A stretch of 64,000 nucleotides of DNA from G963663495 sp963663495 (GTDB taxonomy: Bacteria > Bacteroidota > Rhodothermia > Rhodothermales > Bin80), in the NCBI GenBank assembly GCA_963663495.1, contig OY760427.1, positions 5,332,001-5,396,000 of the forward strand, read 5' to 3'. Of the stretch, positions 44,822-53,104 are shown piece by piece (the stretch's first letter is position 1; every line of letters begins with the position of its first letter). Made by a program: the position numbers and the translations under genes. The notes beneath the pieces are model-generated. The model saw only the letters and a list, made by a program, of their open reading frames with translations, was not told the DNA's origin and made no database searches.

Positions 44822-45409
44822 TCAATGCTGATGATCGCCCCGGCATTGGCAGAAGACGACATGAACAAGCATTCCGGCCACAAACGCCTGGTAAAAGGTT
44901 GAACCTGCTCCATGACCGAACATGTGGCTACCAACGGCATACCCCGCAGCTGTCGCGATGACTAGGGTCAGGATACCAAGGGAGGCAATCAAGGGTCCAT
45001 GTCTCGGTCGGAGCAGCCACCAAATCATGAGGCCGACCAAGAGCCGATGGGCGATGAGAGCGAGGCGAAAGCCCGTCCCGCCGGAAACCAACGCTGCGCC
45101 CTCCAAGGCGGCATGTACCAACAGGCCCGACACTCCCAGCGTCAGTGCAACGTTGTCGGTGTGCGCATAGAAATTATTGGATATACGCTCGACTGCTACC
45201 GGGATTGCTGCCCCGACCCCCATCACACCGAAGACGATCCAACCGGCTTCTTCGGCAGCCATGTGACCCACCTGCCATAGCGCCAGCACAGGTATGCAGA
45301 CGTACATGAACGCATCAAATATTCGCGTGTATCGCGGTTGGTTGTGCAACCAGCTATACAGCGATGCTCCGGCTACCGGCGCAATTATGGAAGCAGCAAG
45401 GGGTAGCAC
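44822..45409 (-). CDS. ZIP-like integral membrane protein
   Basis: A 195-residue protein with about six to seven hydrophobic segments. GLLVHAALEGAAL resembles the metal-binding helix 4 of ZIP transporters (HNxxEG), and RLALIAHRLLVGLMIW keeps one of the helix-5 histidines but lacks the HExPE motif. AFVAGMLVHVVF resembles the last helix. The structure suggests a divergent ZIP-type metal carrier, and activity is uncertain because key ligands are missing. A reverse frame continuing past its stop (44677-44940) may be unrelated. Confidence 0.55.
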   Translation of the reverse strand: MLPLAASIIAPVAGASLYSWLHNQPRYTRIFDAFMYVCIPVLALWQVGHMAAEEAGWIVFGVMGVGAAIPVAVERISNNFYAHTDNVALTLGVSGLLVHAALEGAALVSGGTGFRLALIAHRLLVGLMIWWLLRPRHGPLIASLGILTLVIATAAGYAVGSHMFGHGAGSTFYQAFVAGMLVHVVFCQCRGDHQH

Positions 45410-45685
45410 TTAAGCGGCGTCAGATCGAATGCCTTCAGACAGGATATATTAAGCGTTGGTTACAAGAAACAGCAGGCTGAGCCGCAATATACGACCCTCG
45501 GTCTTGAACAACGGTCGGCCTTGTACACGCCCGCGAGGGAAGCGTTGACCTGCACAGTTGGGCTGGCAGAGCGTGCGCAGGTGCGTATGGCACGTTACGC
45601 ACCGGATCGGAGGGCTCCTGATACGAGCGGGAATATTGCGAGCGGGAACCAATTAATTGCATCTAATTACGACAGCGAACCCTTT

Positions 45686-45757
45686 GCCCTGTAGCTCAAT
45701 TGGCAGAGCGCCTGGCTCTGGACCAGGAGGTTCCAGGTTCGAATCCTGGCGGGGCAA
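45686..45757 (+). tRNA. tRNA-Gln (anticodon CTG)
   Basis: A 72-base cloverleaf. The acceptor stem TGCCCTG/CGGGGCA has the U1-A72 pair typical of glutamine tRNAs. The D arm is GCTCAATTGGCAGAGC, the anticodon stem CCTGG/CCAGG encloses loop CTCTGGA (anticodon CTG), and the T arm is CCAGG-TTCGAAT-CCTGG. The CCA end is not encoded. Confidence 0.95.
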
Positions 45758-45828
45758 CAGGCCTGCAACCTGAGAATGGACGAAGGGATTGGCTACTCTT
45801 CTAAGCCAAACTGCGCATAGGCGTTGCA

Positions 45829-46596
45829 TCACGGATACTTTGCAATCACCGCCAGCATCCCTGCGTAGCGTGCGCGGGATTGGTCCTTCCGACCGGTGGA
45901 CGGAGCATACAGACTAGAGATGGAACCGTCCAGGTACAAGGCATCGTCGGAGCCAAGCTCGTCCCTGAAATACCGAGCGAATTCGTAGAAATTCACGCCT
46001 GCCCGAGAGATGACCAGCGTTATCTTGCCATCAGGGCGAACGCCGATGCCACTGCGAAGTCTGCAGTTGTGTGACCCATGTGTAAACGCAGGATGTATCC
46101 TTCCTCCTTCCACAAGAAGTGGCCCGGATTGTATAGCGAGAGAAACGCTGGCACGCAAGTCTGAAAACACCTCCGATCGACGGATTTCAGCGCGCCCGTC
46201 AGAGAGATAGAACACCCCATTGGGCCTGAGATAGAAATTTCCGTATCCGTCTCGCAGGTTTAGCGGACGCAATTCATCACCGTTTTGAACAAGTAGACCC
46301 AAGGGCGCCAGCTCTGCGGTATAGATTCCCGCATTTGTCAAGGCAACAATACTGTCGCCACGGGACTCAATCAAGGCACTGGTCTGTTCCAAGGTGCGCA
46401 GGGGATTGCCATCAGCATCCTTCCAAAAATGCTCCAGCCTGTGGCGAGTCAGGTCAATCTGCACAACATCAAACGCTCCGTATGTGCACGGACGATTTTG
46501 GAGCGCCTGCTTGAGAGAGCGGCAGCCGAACAGCAGTAGCACCATGACGGCCAGTCCAGATAGAGTGAAGCCGGTGTGAAGGCATCGGCACGTCAT
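45829..46596 (-). CDS. Phosphodiester glycosidase (NAGPA/DUF2233) lipoprotein
   Basis: The start at ATG 46596 gives a lipoprotein signal with lipobox VLLLFGC and 255 residues. The DUF2233/NAGPA fold is seen in ALTNAGIYTAEL, LGLLVQNGDELRPLN, GNFYLRPNGVFYL, AIQSGPLLVEGG, RSGIGVRPDGKITLVIS and ALYLDGSISSLYAP. Family members hydrolyse phosphodiester-linked sugars, as in the mannose-6-phosphate uncovering enzyme. Here it is probably envelope-anchored and acts on cell-wall or exopolymer phosphodiesters. It stands alone, reversed relative to the tRNA gene. Confidence 0.85.
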   Translation of the reverse strand: MTCRCLHTGFTLSGLAVMVLLLFGCRSLKQALQNRPCTYGAFDVVQIDLTRHRLEHFWKDADGNPLRTLEQTSALIESRGDSIVALTNAGIYTAELAPLGLLVQNGDELRPLNLRDGYGNFYLRPNGVFYLSDGRAEIRRSEVFSDLRASVSLAIQSGPLLVEGGRIHPAFTHGSHNCRLRSGIGVRPDGKITLVISRAGVNFYEFARYFRDELGSDDALYLDGSISSLYAPSTGRKDQSRARYAGMLAVIAKYP

Positions 46597-46820
46597 GCGT
46601 ATGGTTGCGTTCTCAATATTTTGCCTGCAGGGGGCTGTCCTTCTGAAGATATCTGGTTTCCCTATCCTGCATGAATACGTCTCTTGTTGACATCCTATGT
46701 CCCTGCGAAGCAAACATCAGGTATCTAAGGCTGGCTTGGTTTGTCCCGATGCCAGAATTTGCACCGCGCACAGGGAAAGCATATTTTGGGGTGTCTTGCC
46801 GACCGCTTGGAGCAAGCAAA

Positions 46821-48296
46821 GGGAGTTATATGGCTGAGTGCCACGCGTTTTCGCAGGAGTTACTTTTTGTGCTTTGGTGGTGCAGACAGGATGGCTTTCG
46901 CCAGTTGTTCATAATCGATTCCCGCTTTTCACGAAAGACTGCAATTATTTCAAATAACTCAACACGCGAGTACTCATGCTATATAATTACCATATATTAG
47001 GGAGTTATATACCACAGTGCCATGCCCGAAACGGTTAGTGCATACCGCAATATCACATACAGGCTATTGCCCGGAAGTCGGAGTAAAGCCAAGCAACTTG
47101 CTGGATTAGCGGGTGCGTGTAGGTTTGTGTGGAATACCATCCTCGCAGAGCAGAGCGAGGCGTACAAGAAAGCCAAAGAGGCTGGAGAGAAGCCGCCCTC
47201 GGTACGCTTCTTCTCGCTGGGGAAGCGGTTCACGGCGCTGCGCCGCACGGTCGAGTGGCTACCTGAATACTCCTTGGGTGTCGTTAGATACACATTGTCG
47301 TTAGATACACATTGAAATATCAGGCGGATGCATGGAAGGCATTCTTCAAGGAGGGTAAGAGAAGACCGAGATTCCATTCCAGACGTGCGTAGTACGCCTT
47401 CGTTCACGATCCCGGATAACGTAAGGGTTCGGGATGGCAAGCTGTATATCCCGAAAGTGGGATATACAGCGCTCCGCAGGCGGGGAGGCAACCCGTACCC
47501 TGATGGTATACCCGTCAAAGCCACGGTAAAGAAGAACGCCGGCAAATGGTATGCTGTCATCTGCTACAGGATGGAGGCACCTGTAATAGAGGATACCGGC
47601 GGTGCTGTAGGCATTGACCGTAATTGCGGGCAGGTTGCTATGGTCTCCACAGAGGGCGATACAAGCATTATCAGACAACCGGATACGAAGCGTCTTGATG
47701 CCAAGTTGAAGCGGCATCAGCGAAAACTGGCGAGACAGAAGAAAGGCTCCAACCGTCGTAACAGGCGGAAGCATAGAATCGCCCGCATACAGCGCAAGCG
47801 TGCTACCATCCTCAAGAATGCGAACCACCAGGTAAGTCGCAGTATTGCCAAATGCTCCTCAACGGTGATACTGGAGGACCTGAAGATCAAAGCGATGACA
47901 CGTTCAGCTAAGGGGACGATGGAGAGCTTTGGCGCAAACGTCAAACAGAAGTCTGGCCTCAACCGTGAGATACTGCGAACAGGTTGGGGCCAGCTGGATC
48001 AGATGCTGGGCTATAAGTGCCGCAAGGTGATAAAGGTTACCGCTGCCTATAGCAGTCAGCGGTGTTCTGTGTGTGGACACACAGAAGCGAGTAACCGTAA
48101 GACACGGAGCACATTCACGTGTATGTCCTGTGGCCATGCGGATCATGCAGACCTAAATGCGGCTGCAATCATACTGGCCTCCGGGATTGGGGCTTCTGCA
48201 CGGCGAGGGGCGTTCGGGTTACCGACCCCTATGACCCGTGAAATTGATACAAGTGCCTCACTGTGTACAGTTGGTCACTCACGTATATAATTCCCC
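46821..48296 (+). mobile_element. TnpB element D
   Basis: Begins GGGAGTTATATGGCTGAGTG and ends GTATATAATTCCCC. The flanks AAGCAAAG (46814-46821) and AAGCTAAT (48297-48304) agree at six of eight positions, perhaps a decayed direct repeat. Its right end lies 17 bp from the start of the FprA-like gene. Confidence 0.85.
47022..48290 (+). pseudogene. tnpB copy D, frameshifted
   Basis: A 17-bp tandem duplication (47281-47297 repeated at 47298-47314) shifts the frame into a TGA at 47315. A single inserted C near 47387 then restores it, and the remainder reads through the RuvC and zinc-ribbon motifs to GHSRI. The two pieces cannot give a full protein. Confidence 0.88.
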
Positions 48297-48313
48297 AAGC
48301 TAATGCATTTGTC

Positions 48314-49723
48314 GTGACAGACCCTCACTTCCGAATTGCCATTGTTGGTGCGGGCCCCGCGGGCTTTTATACTGCGGGGCATCTGCTGAAGCGTAAGGAT
48401 CTCGCCGTATCAGTGGATATGTTCGATGTGCTGCCCACACCGTTTGGGCTCGTACGGAGCGGAGTGGCTCCCGACCACCAGAAGATAAAGAGGGTCACGC
48501 GCGTGTACGACAAGACAGCGCGAAGTCCATACTTTCGCTTCATGGGAAACGTGGAGTACGGCCGCCATTTGATTCTCGCAGATCTTCAAATCCACTACCA
48601 TGCTGTCTGCTTTACTACCGGGGCGCAGATAGACCGGAGGTTGGGGATTCCAGGTGAGAACCTTGGGCGCAGCTATTCGGCCACAGATTTTGTGGCATGG
48701 TACAATGGCCACCCCGCATATCGCGACTTGGAATTTGATCTTTCCCAAGAAAAAGTTGCAGTAATTGGCGTGGGAAATGTGGCAGTAGATGTCTGTCGGA
48801 TTCTGTGCAGAACTACCGAGGAACTAGCCCGGACGGACATCGCCGACTACGCGCTGGAGGCGTTGTCCCGTAGCAGGATCCGCAATGTGTACATGCTGGG
48901 GCGACGCGGTCCGGGGCAGGCGGCCTTCACCAATCCAGAGGCCAAGGAGCTGGGCGAACTCATTGGGGCGGACATTCATGTCCCTCCTTCAGAGGCAGAG
49001 CCGGATGCCGTGACCATTGCGGATCCGCTTGATCGGGCGACCACTAGGAAGCTTGCTATGATCAAAGATTTTTCTAGGCGGCCCCGTAAGGAGAACAGCC
49101 AACTCCTTACCATCCGGTTCAAGGTATCTCCTGTCCTGTTTTACGACGATGGTACGGGAAATGTCGGGGGACTCAGGCTGGCGAAGAACAAGCTATTTGT
49201 GGCAGATGACGCTCGTATCCGCTGCGAGCCCAAGGGCGAATACGAGGAGCTGCCTGCGAGTGTGGTATTCAGGTCTGTAGGGTACCGCGGTGTCCCCTTG
49301 GACGGGTTACCGTTTGACACTTCCCGGGGCATTGTTCCAAATACCAGCGGCCGCGTCCTGAATCCCTCCTCAAACACATTGATGCGGGGGATCTATGTGG
49401 CCGGGTGGATAAAGCGTGGACCGACCGGCGTAATCGGCACGAACAAGGCGGATGCATTAGAGACCGTCCGTCAGATGGTCGACGATCTGATGGCTAAGCG
49501 GCATCTGGAGCCGGCAGACCCTAGCATTGAGGGGGCCGAACGTACTATCGCCGAGCATCAGCCGGATGTTGTGTCTTGGTCAGCGTGGGAACACCTGAAT
49601 GCTATTGAAGAGGAACGGGGAGCTGCTGCAGGTCGTCCGAGGGTAAAATTCACCTCTGTTGAGGACATGCTGGGCGCGATCGCCCCAGCATCCAGCCATG
49701 TTCGCAAGGATGTACAGCGATGA
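48314..49723 (+). CDS. FprA-type NADPH:ferredoxin/adrenodoxin reductase
   Basis: The likely start is GTG 48314 (VTDPHFRIAIVG); the ~17 codons upstream belong to the TnpB element. The 469-residue protein has the FAD motif IVGAGPAGFYTAG, the LPTPFGLVRSGVAPDH segment typical of adrenodoxin-reductase-like enzymes, the NADP motif AVIGVGNVAVDV, FRSVGYRG and the C-terminal YVAGWIKRGPTGVIGTNK. It passes electrons between NADPH and ferredoxin-type proteins. The TnpB insertion ends only 17 bp upstream, so the native promoter and ribosome site were probably displaced. No Shine-Dalgarno is visible. Confidence 0.9.
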   Translation: MTDPHFRIAIVGAGPAGFYTAGHLLKRKDLAVSVDMFDVLPTPFGLVRSGVAPDHQKIKRVTRVYDKTARSPYFRFMGNVEYGRHLILADLQIHYHAVCFTTGAQIDRRLGIPGENLGRSYSATDFVAWYNGHPAYRDLEFDLSQEKVAVIGVGNVAVDVCRILCRTTEELARTDIADYALEALSRSRIRNVYMLGRRGPGQAAFTNPEAKELGELIGADIHVPPSEAEPDAVTIADPLDRATTRKLAMIKDFSRRPRKENSQLLTIRFKVSPVLFYDDGTGNVGGLRLAKNKLFVADDARIRCEPKGEYEELPASVVFRSVGYRGVPLDGLPFDTSRGIVPNTSGRVLNPSSNTLMRGIYVAGWIKRGPTGVIGTNKADALETVRQMVDDLMAKRHLEPADPSIEGAERTIAEHQPDVVSWSAWEHLNAIEEERGAAAGRPRVKFTSVEDMLGAIAPASSHVRKDVQR

Positions 49724-49815
49724 GGACTTGGCGTTTAGTGTTTTGGTGTAAGTACTTGAGTAGAAGAGCATTGTAAAGGGTCCTGATTGGCTCTCCAGCA
49801 TAAAGAGACCCATAT
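49724..49815. other. Short spacer after the FprA-like gene, with a degenerate repeat
   Basis: GGCGTTTAGTGTTTTGGTGT at about 49729 is echoed by GTCGTTTAATATTATGGTGT at about 49853, on the other side of the hairpin. It may be a small non-autonomous repeat. Confidence 0.4.
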
Positions 49816-50055
49816 CCTCCCTTATTCATAAGGGAGTTAAGTGGCGGAGAATCGTCGTTTAATATTATGGTGTAATATGTTGACTATACACGGTTTGAAT
49901 GGGATCCTGTGCGACGCTCAAACGTTCAGAAACCCCAATACCCATTCACCCTGTAACACGCCCGATCCCAGATCCCAGATCCCAAGTCCAACCTTCTGTT
50001 CGCTTGCCAGTTCAATAAATCCGTTAAAGTTGTACGCTCCAAGACCGATAATCTA

Positions 50056-51976
50056 GTGTTTGCCAGAAAAAGGTAGGAGGGCTGAAAAACGGCGAAACAA
50101 GGCCGTTTGATACTCGTTCTATCCATCTGTAAGCGTTACGGTTACAGATGGATATGAGCCATACCGTATTTGCACATTGCAGATTATTCAGCCAGCGTGT
50201 CTCTAACGAATGTTTGGCCAAATCCTTCTGTTTCGGGCGTTTTCATCGATATAAGGCCCCTTGGGGCCGATTATTCATACGATTACTACCATGCGGATTG
50301 TAGAGGATACACAGTTTAAGCTCGGGCAGGTCCCCATTGAAGAGATGACCTTCCACCCCAAAGACCGGGACGATATACCGGCAGTGCTAAAAGGTCTGCA
50401 GCACCTGTATTGCGACCCAACGGCTCGGCAGAAGATCTTTGAGATCCTGGAGAAGCAGTTGCTTCCGAATATTGATTTGCAGCGTGGTCGTCCGGGGATG
50501 GCACTTTGGCGCGTCTTTGTCTTGGGGGTATTGAAGCAGGCCCTCAACTGCGACTTTGATCGTTTGAGGAGCCTGGCCGCCAATCATTTGGAGGTGCGCC
50601 AGATGCTGGGGCATACGAATTTCTGGGACGAGCCTGTCTATCAGCTGCAGACCGTTATTGATAACGTGAGCCTGCTAACAGCGGACATCCTGAAGCAGAT
50701 CAACGATGCGGTGGTGGCTTGCGGTCACCGATTGGTAGAACAGGAGCCAGAGGAGCCGCTTCTTTGCCGGGTTGATTCGGCGGTGGCCAAAGCGAATGTG
50801 GAGTGGCCTACGGATGTTCGTTTGTTGTGGGAATCGATGCGGTGCCTGATTCGGGAGTTGCATTGCGCATGTGAGGCGCACAGCCTTGCGGGCTGGCGCA
50901 AGGCTGTGTACTGGAGTCGTACCTTGAAGAAGGCCTTCAACCGGGTGCGTACGCACCGTCAGTGGCGTGATGAGTCGAAGGTGAGAAAGTATGTGAAGAT
51001 GTGTCGTGTTCTGATTGAGCGTGCGGAGAGCAGTGTCAGCGTGTTGAAGGAGAAAGACGCGGATCTTGAGGAGGTGTTGCGGTACTTGGCAGATGCACAA
51101 AGGCAGATAGATCAAGTAGATAGGCGTCTATTGAAGGGGGAGGTGATTCCGCATGATGAGAAGGTATTTTCGATACATGAGCCGCATACTCGTTGGATCA
51201 CCAAGGGGAAGGCGGGGGTGATTGCGGAGTTGGGTCTGCCGGTATGCGTGCTGGAGGATCAGCATCAGTTGATATTGTGGCATCAGATACTGCACGAAGG
51301 GGTGGATTCGGATATGATTGTGGGGTTTATGAAGGAAGCGAAGGATCGGTATCCGGCGATCACATCGTGCAGCATGGATAAGGGGTACTCATCGGTAAAG
51401 AACCGTAAGGCGCTGGAGCCGGTGTTGGACACGGTGATCATGCCGAAGAGGGGTAAGTTGAGCAAAGCGGACAAGGAGAGGGAATCCGATCCGAAGTTTG
51501 TGGAGGGTCGTCGTCAGCATCCGGCAGTGGAGTCGGCGATCAACAATTTGAATCATCGGGGCCTGGGTTTGATACGGACCCGTGGCAAGGAAGGCTTTGT
51601 TCGAACGGTGGCGCTGGTAGTGGTAGCGGCAAATGTGCACCGTATCGGACAGATAGTGAAGCGGAGCGAGGAGCGACGAAGGCGGTGCGAGCAGGCCCGC
51701 AAGCGCGCGGCGTAGGTACTCGCGCGAGCGTCTTCAGCACAGAATCAAGGTAGCCTGCAAGGGCGAGAGGCCAACGTATGTTCATGCCTCGCTGATGGAC
51801 GACAAAAACACGTCTGATCAACGTCAAAACCCTAGGATTGCCGGCGTGAGCGGACAAAGTCGGCACCGTTACCGTCGAAAAATCCTTGCTGACTTGTCAT
51901 TCCGATCCCCAATTCGAATTCCAGCCCCCCACTCAGCCAAGAGTCGCTCGCAAGACCATACTTTTCTGGCAAACAC
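50056..51976 (+). mobile_element. ISNCY-like insertion sequence, copy 2 (1,921 bp)
   Basis: Same termini and length as copy 1, opposite orientation. It is flanked by the 7-bp direct repeat TAATCTA (50049-50055 and 51977-51983) inside an IS1380-type transposase gene. Confidence 0.92.
50291..51715 (+). CDS. ISNCY-family transposase, copy 2
   Basis: A 474-residue protein from ATG 50291, the same as copy 1 apart from changes near the N-terminus. The frame is intact, and both termini and the target duplication are present, so this copy is a candidate for activity. Confidence 0.87.
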   Translation: MRIVEDTQFKLGQVPIEEMTFHPKDRDDIPAVLKGLQHLYCDPTARQKIFEILEKQLLPNIDLQRGRPGMALWRVFVLGVLKQALNCDFDRLRSLAANHLEVRQMLGHTNFWDEPVYQLQTVIDNVSLLTADILKQINDAVVACGHRLVEQEPEEPLLCRVDSAVAKANVEWPTDVRLLWESMRCLIRELHCACEAHSLAGWRKAVYWSRTLKKAFNRVRTHRQWRDESKVRKYVKMCRVLIERAESSVSVLKEKDADLEEVLRYLADAQRQIDQVDRRLLKGEVIPHDEKVFSIHEPHTRWITKGKAGVIAELGLPVCVLEDQHQLILWHQILHEGVDSDMIVGFMKEAKDRYPAITSCSMDKGYSSVKNRKALEPVLDTVIMPKRGKLSKADKERESDPKFVEGRRQHPAVESAINNLNHRGLGLIRTRGKEGFVRTVALVVVAANVHRIGQIVKRSEERRRRCEQARKRAA

Positions 51977-52718
51977 TAATCTAACATCGGATGCGGGCGT
52001 CATTCCTATGCGCCTGCTCATGGTGATCAGCACCTTGGCATGCCGACTCGCTTCCGTGCTTAAGGACAATCGGTCCCAAGCTCGGATTACGCATAGCCTT
52101 GAGGAGTTAGTGCGGCAGTACCTGCTGCAACATGTGCAGGGGTGGGGCCGTCAGTCAGATGCGGACAAGCTTCGAAGGGACCCCGCCATGCGCGTGGCCA
52201 CTTCTTCCAAAAGGGGTATGGAGGCATTACAGGACGATAGGTCCCTGGCATCCCAGCCGACCATGCTCGTTTGGTGCGTATGTTGGCCCGGCGAGAGAAT
52301 GTTGCGCCGTTTTGTAGAGACATTCGCCATGGAGCACCTGCTGCGGCGTGGTGACGGGAAGCGCCGCCCTGAGATGGTCCTCAATGCGGACGCTTACCGG
52401 TAGACATCCATGGTAAGCAGCAGGACAGCAAGGGGAACGGGTATTATAAGCGCACTATCTTTCTGCCGCTTAGCACCATATGCGGTGAGACGGTGGCATT
52501 GTTGGGGCGGATTCGCGAGGGGGTGCAGAATGTGGTGAACCTCCCTTATGAATAAGGGAGGACACAAGCTAAGGAATCGGTCCTGAAATTGATCGACTGT
52601 CGCGAAAACTGGATGGCAATGTATGCAGCCTCCTAAATGCTCTAAGCAAATGTCCGCCATGAAATCATTTCGGTATTCTGCCCCAATGGATTAGTGCTAC
52701 TCTATAGCCTATAACGCC

Positions 52719-52955
52719 ATGCGCATAGATAAATCCCCGAAGCCCGGTAACAAGATTCAGGAAACGAAACGCCCCGGCCGCCCCGTAACAAACGACATTC
52801 TCAATATCCAACAATCCTTCCCTACCACATTGGAAGAACTGGCGAAAGCCATCATGTCCACACCACCAAAGCACAAGAAAGTAACGCCTGCGAAAACGCG
52901 TGGCCGTCAGCCATATAACTCCCTAAACTTACCAATCGGTGCCCCTATACATTAA
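52719..52955 (+). CDS. Small basic protein, source of the TnpB-element left ends
   Basis: A 78-codon ORF (MRIDKSPKPGNKIQETK...) with a Pro/Lys/Arg-rich start, a short helix TLEELAKAIMSTPPKHKK and a basic tail. I do not recognise a named family. Its last ~65 bp, read in reverse, are homologous to the left ends of TnpB elements A, C and D: GGGAGTTATATGGCTGA is the complement of its SAxx/QPYNSL coding region, and the elements retain a ~19-residue reversed remnant with KLAKAILSAPPKHKK. This copy has no adjacent tnpB, so it may be the parental gene. Confidence 0.5.
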   Translation: MRIDKSPKPGNKIQETKRPGRPVTNDILNIQQSFPTTLEELAKAIMSTPPKHKKVTPAKTRGRQPYNSLNLPIGAPIH

Positions 52956-53104
52956 CACCGAATAATCAATTTCCAGAATACCAACACCGCGCTTTTAGAC
53001 CCAAATCGGTGACGACATGAACATTGTAGCGGCATCACATGCCGCTGACCCGAGATCAGCGGCGTACCACGAATGGTTCGCCGTGCGTTGCCGGGCAGCC
53101 TCCG
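52956..53104. other. Spacer between the small ORF and the outer-membrane gene
   Basis: No ORF or repeat was recognised. Together with 52562-52718 it is the only sequence around the small ORF that is not assigned. Confidence 0.4.

Larger units (their letters stand above)
49983..52540 (+). pseudogene. IS1380-type transposase, N-terminal half, interrupted and frameshifted
   Basis: Before the ISNCY insertion the frame reads NKSVKVVRSKTDN, and after it continues LTSDAGVIPMRLLM, then HSLEELVRQYLLQHV, SDADKLRRDPAMRV and LASQPTM, the recognisable N-terminal order of IS1380 transposases. A one-base shift near 52395 changes frame into DIHGKQQDSKGNGYYKR before the hairpin. The C-terminal half is absent. 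Confidence 0.75.
49816..52561 (+). mobile_element. IS1380-type remnant bounded by inverted hairpins, split by ISNCY copy 2
   Basis: The same ~20-bp hairpin (arms CTCCCTTAT/ATAAGGGAG) occurs at 49817-49836 with TC between the arms and at 52540-52561 with GA, so the two copies are inverted relative to each other. IS1380-type coding pieces lie between them. If these are the ends, the element is only about 0.8 kb without ISNCY, so it is internally deleted. Confidence 0.55.

Noticed and set aside
44677..44940. Reverse ORF overlapping the end of the ZIP-like gene, considered as a frameshifted continuation
   Set aside because: The upstream gene already ends after a plausible last helix, and the second frame shows no ZIP-like segment.
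45449..45652. 67-codon reverse ORF containing CVTCH, a possible heme-binding CxxCH
   Set aside because: No signal peptide or cytochrome context, overlapping frames are equally open, and there is no ribosome site.
24757..48304. Dispersed TnpB termini as a CRISPR or phage-attachment array
   Set aside because: The repeats are element ends around tnpB genes with no regularly spaced units or spacers and no Cas or integrase gene.
49817..49836. Hairpin as a rho-independent terminator for the FprA-like gene
   Set aside because: No T-tract follows, and an inverted copy at 52540 fits a mobile-element boundary better.
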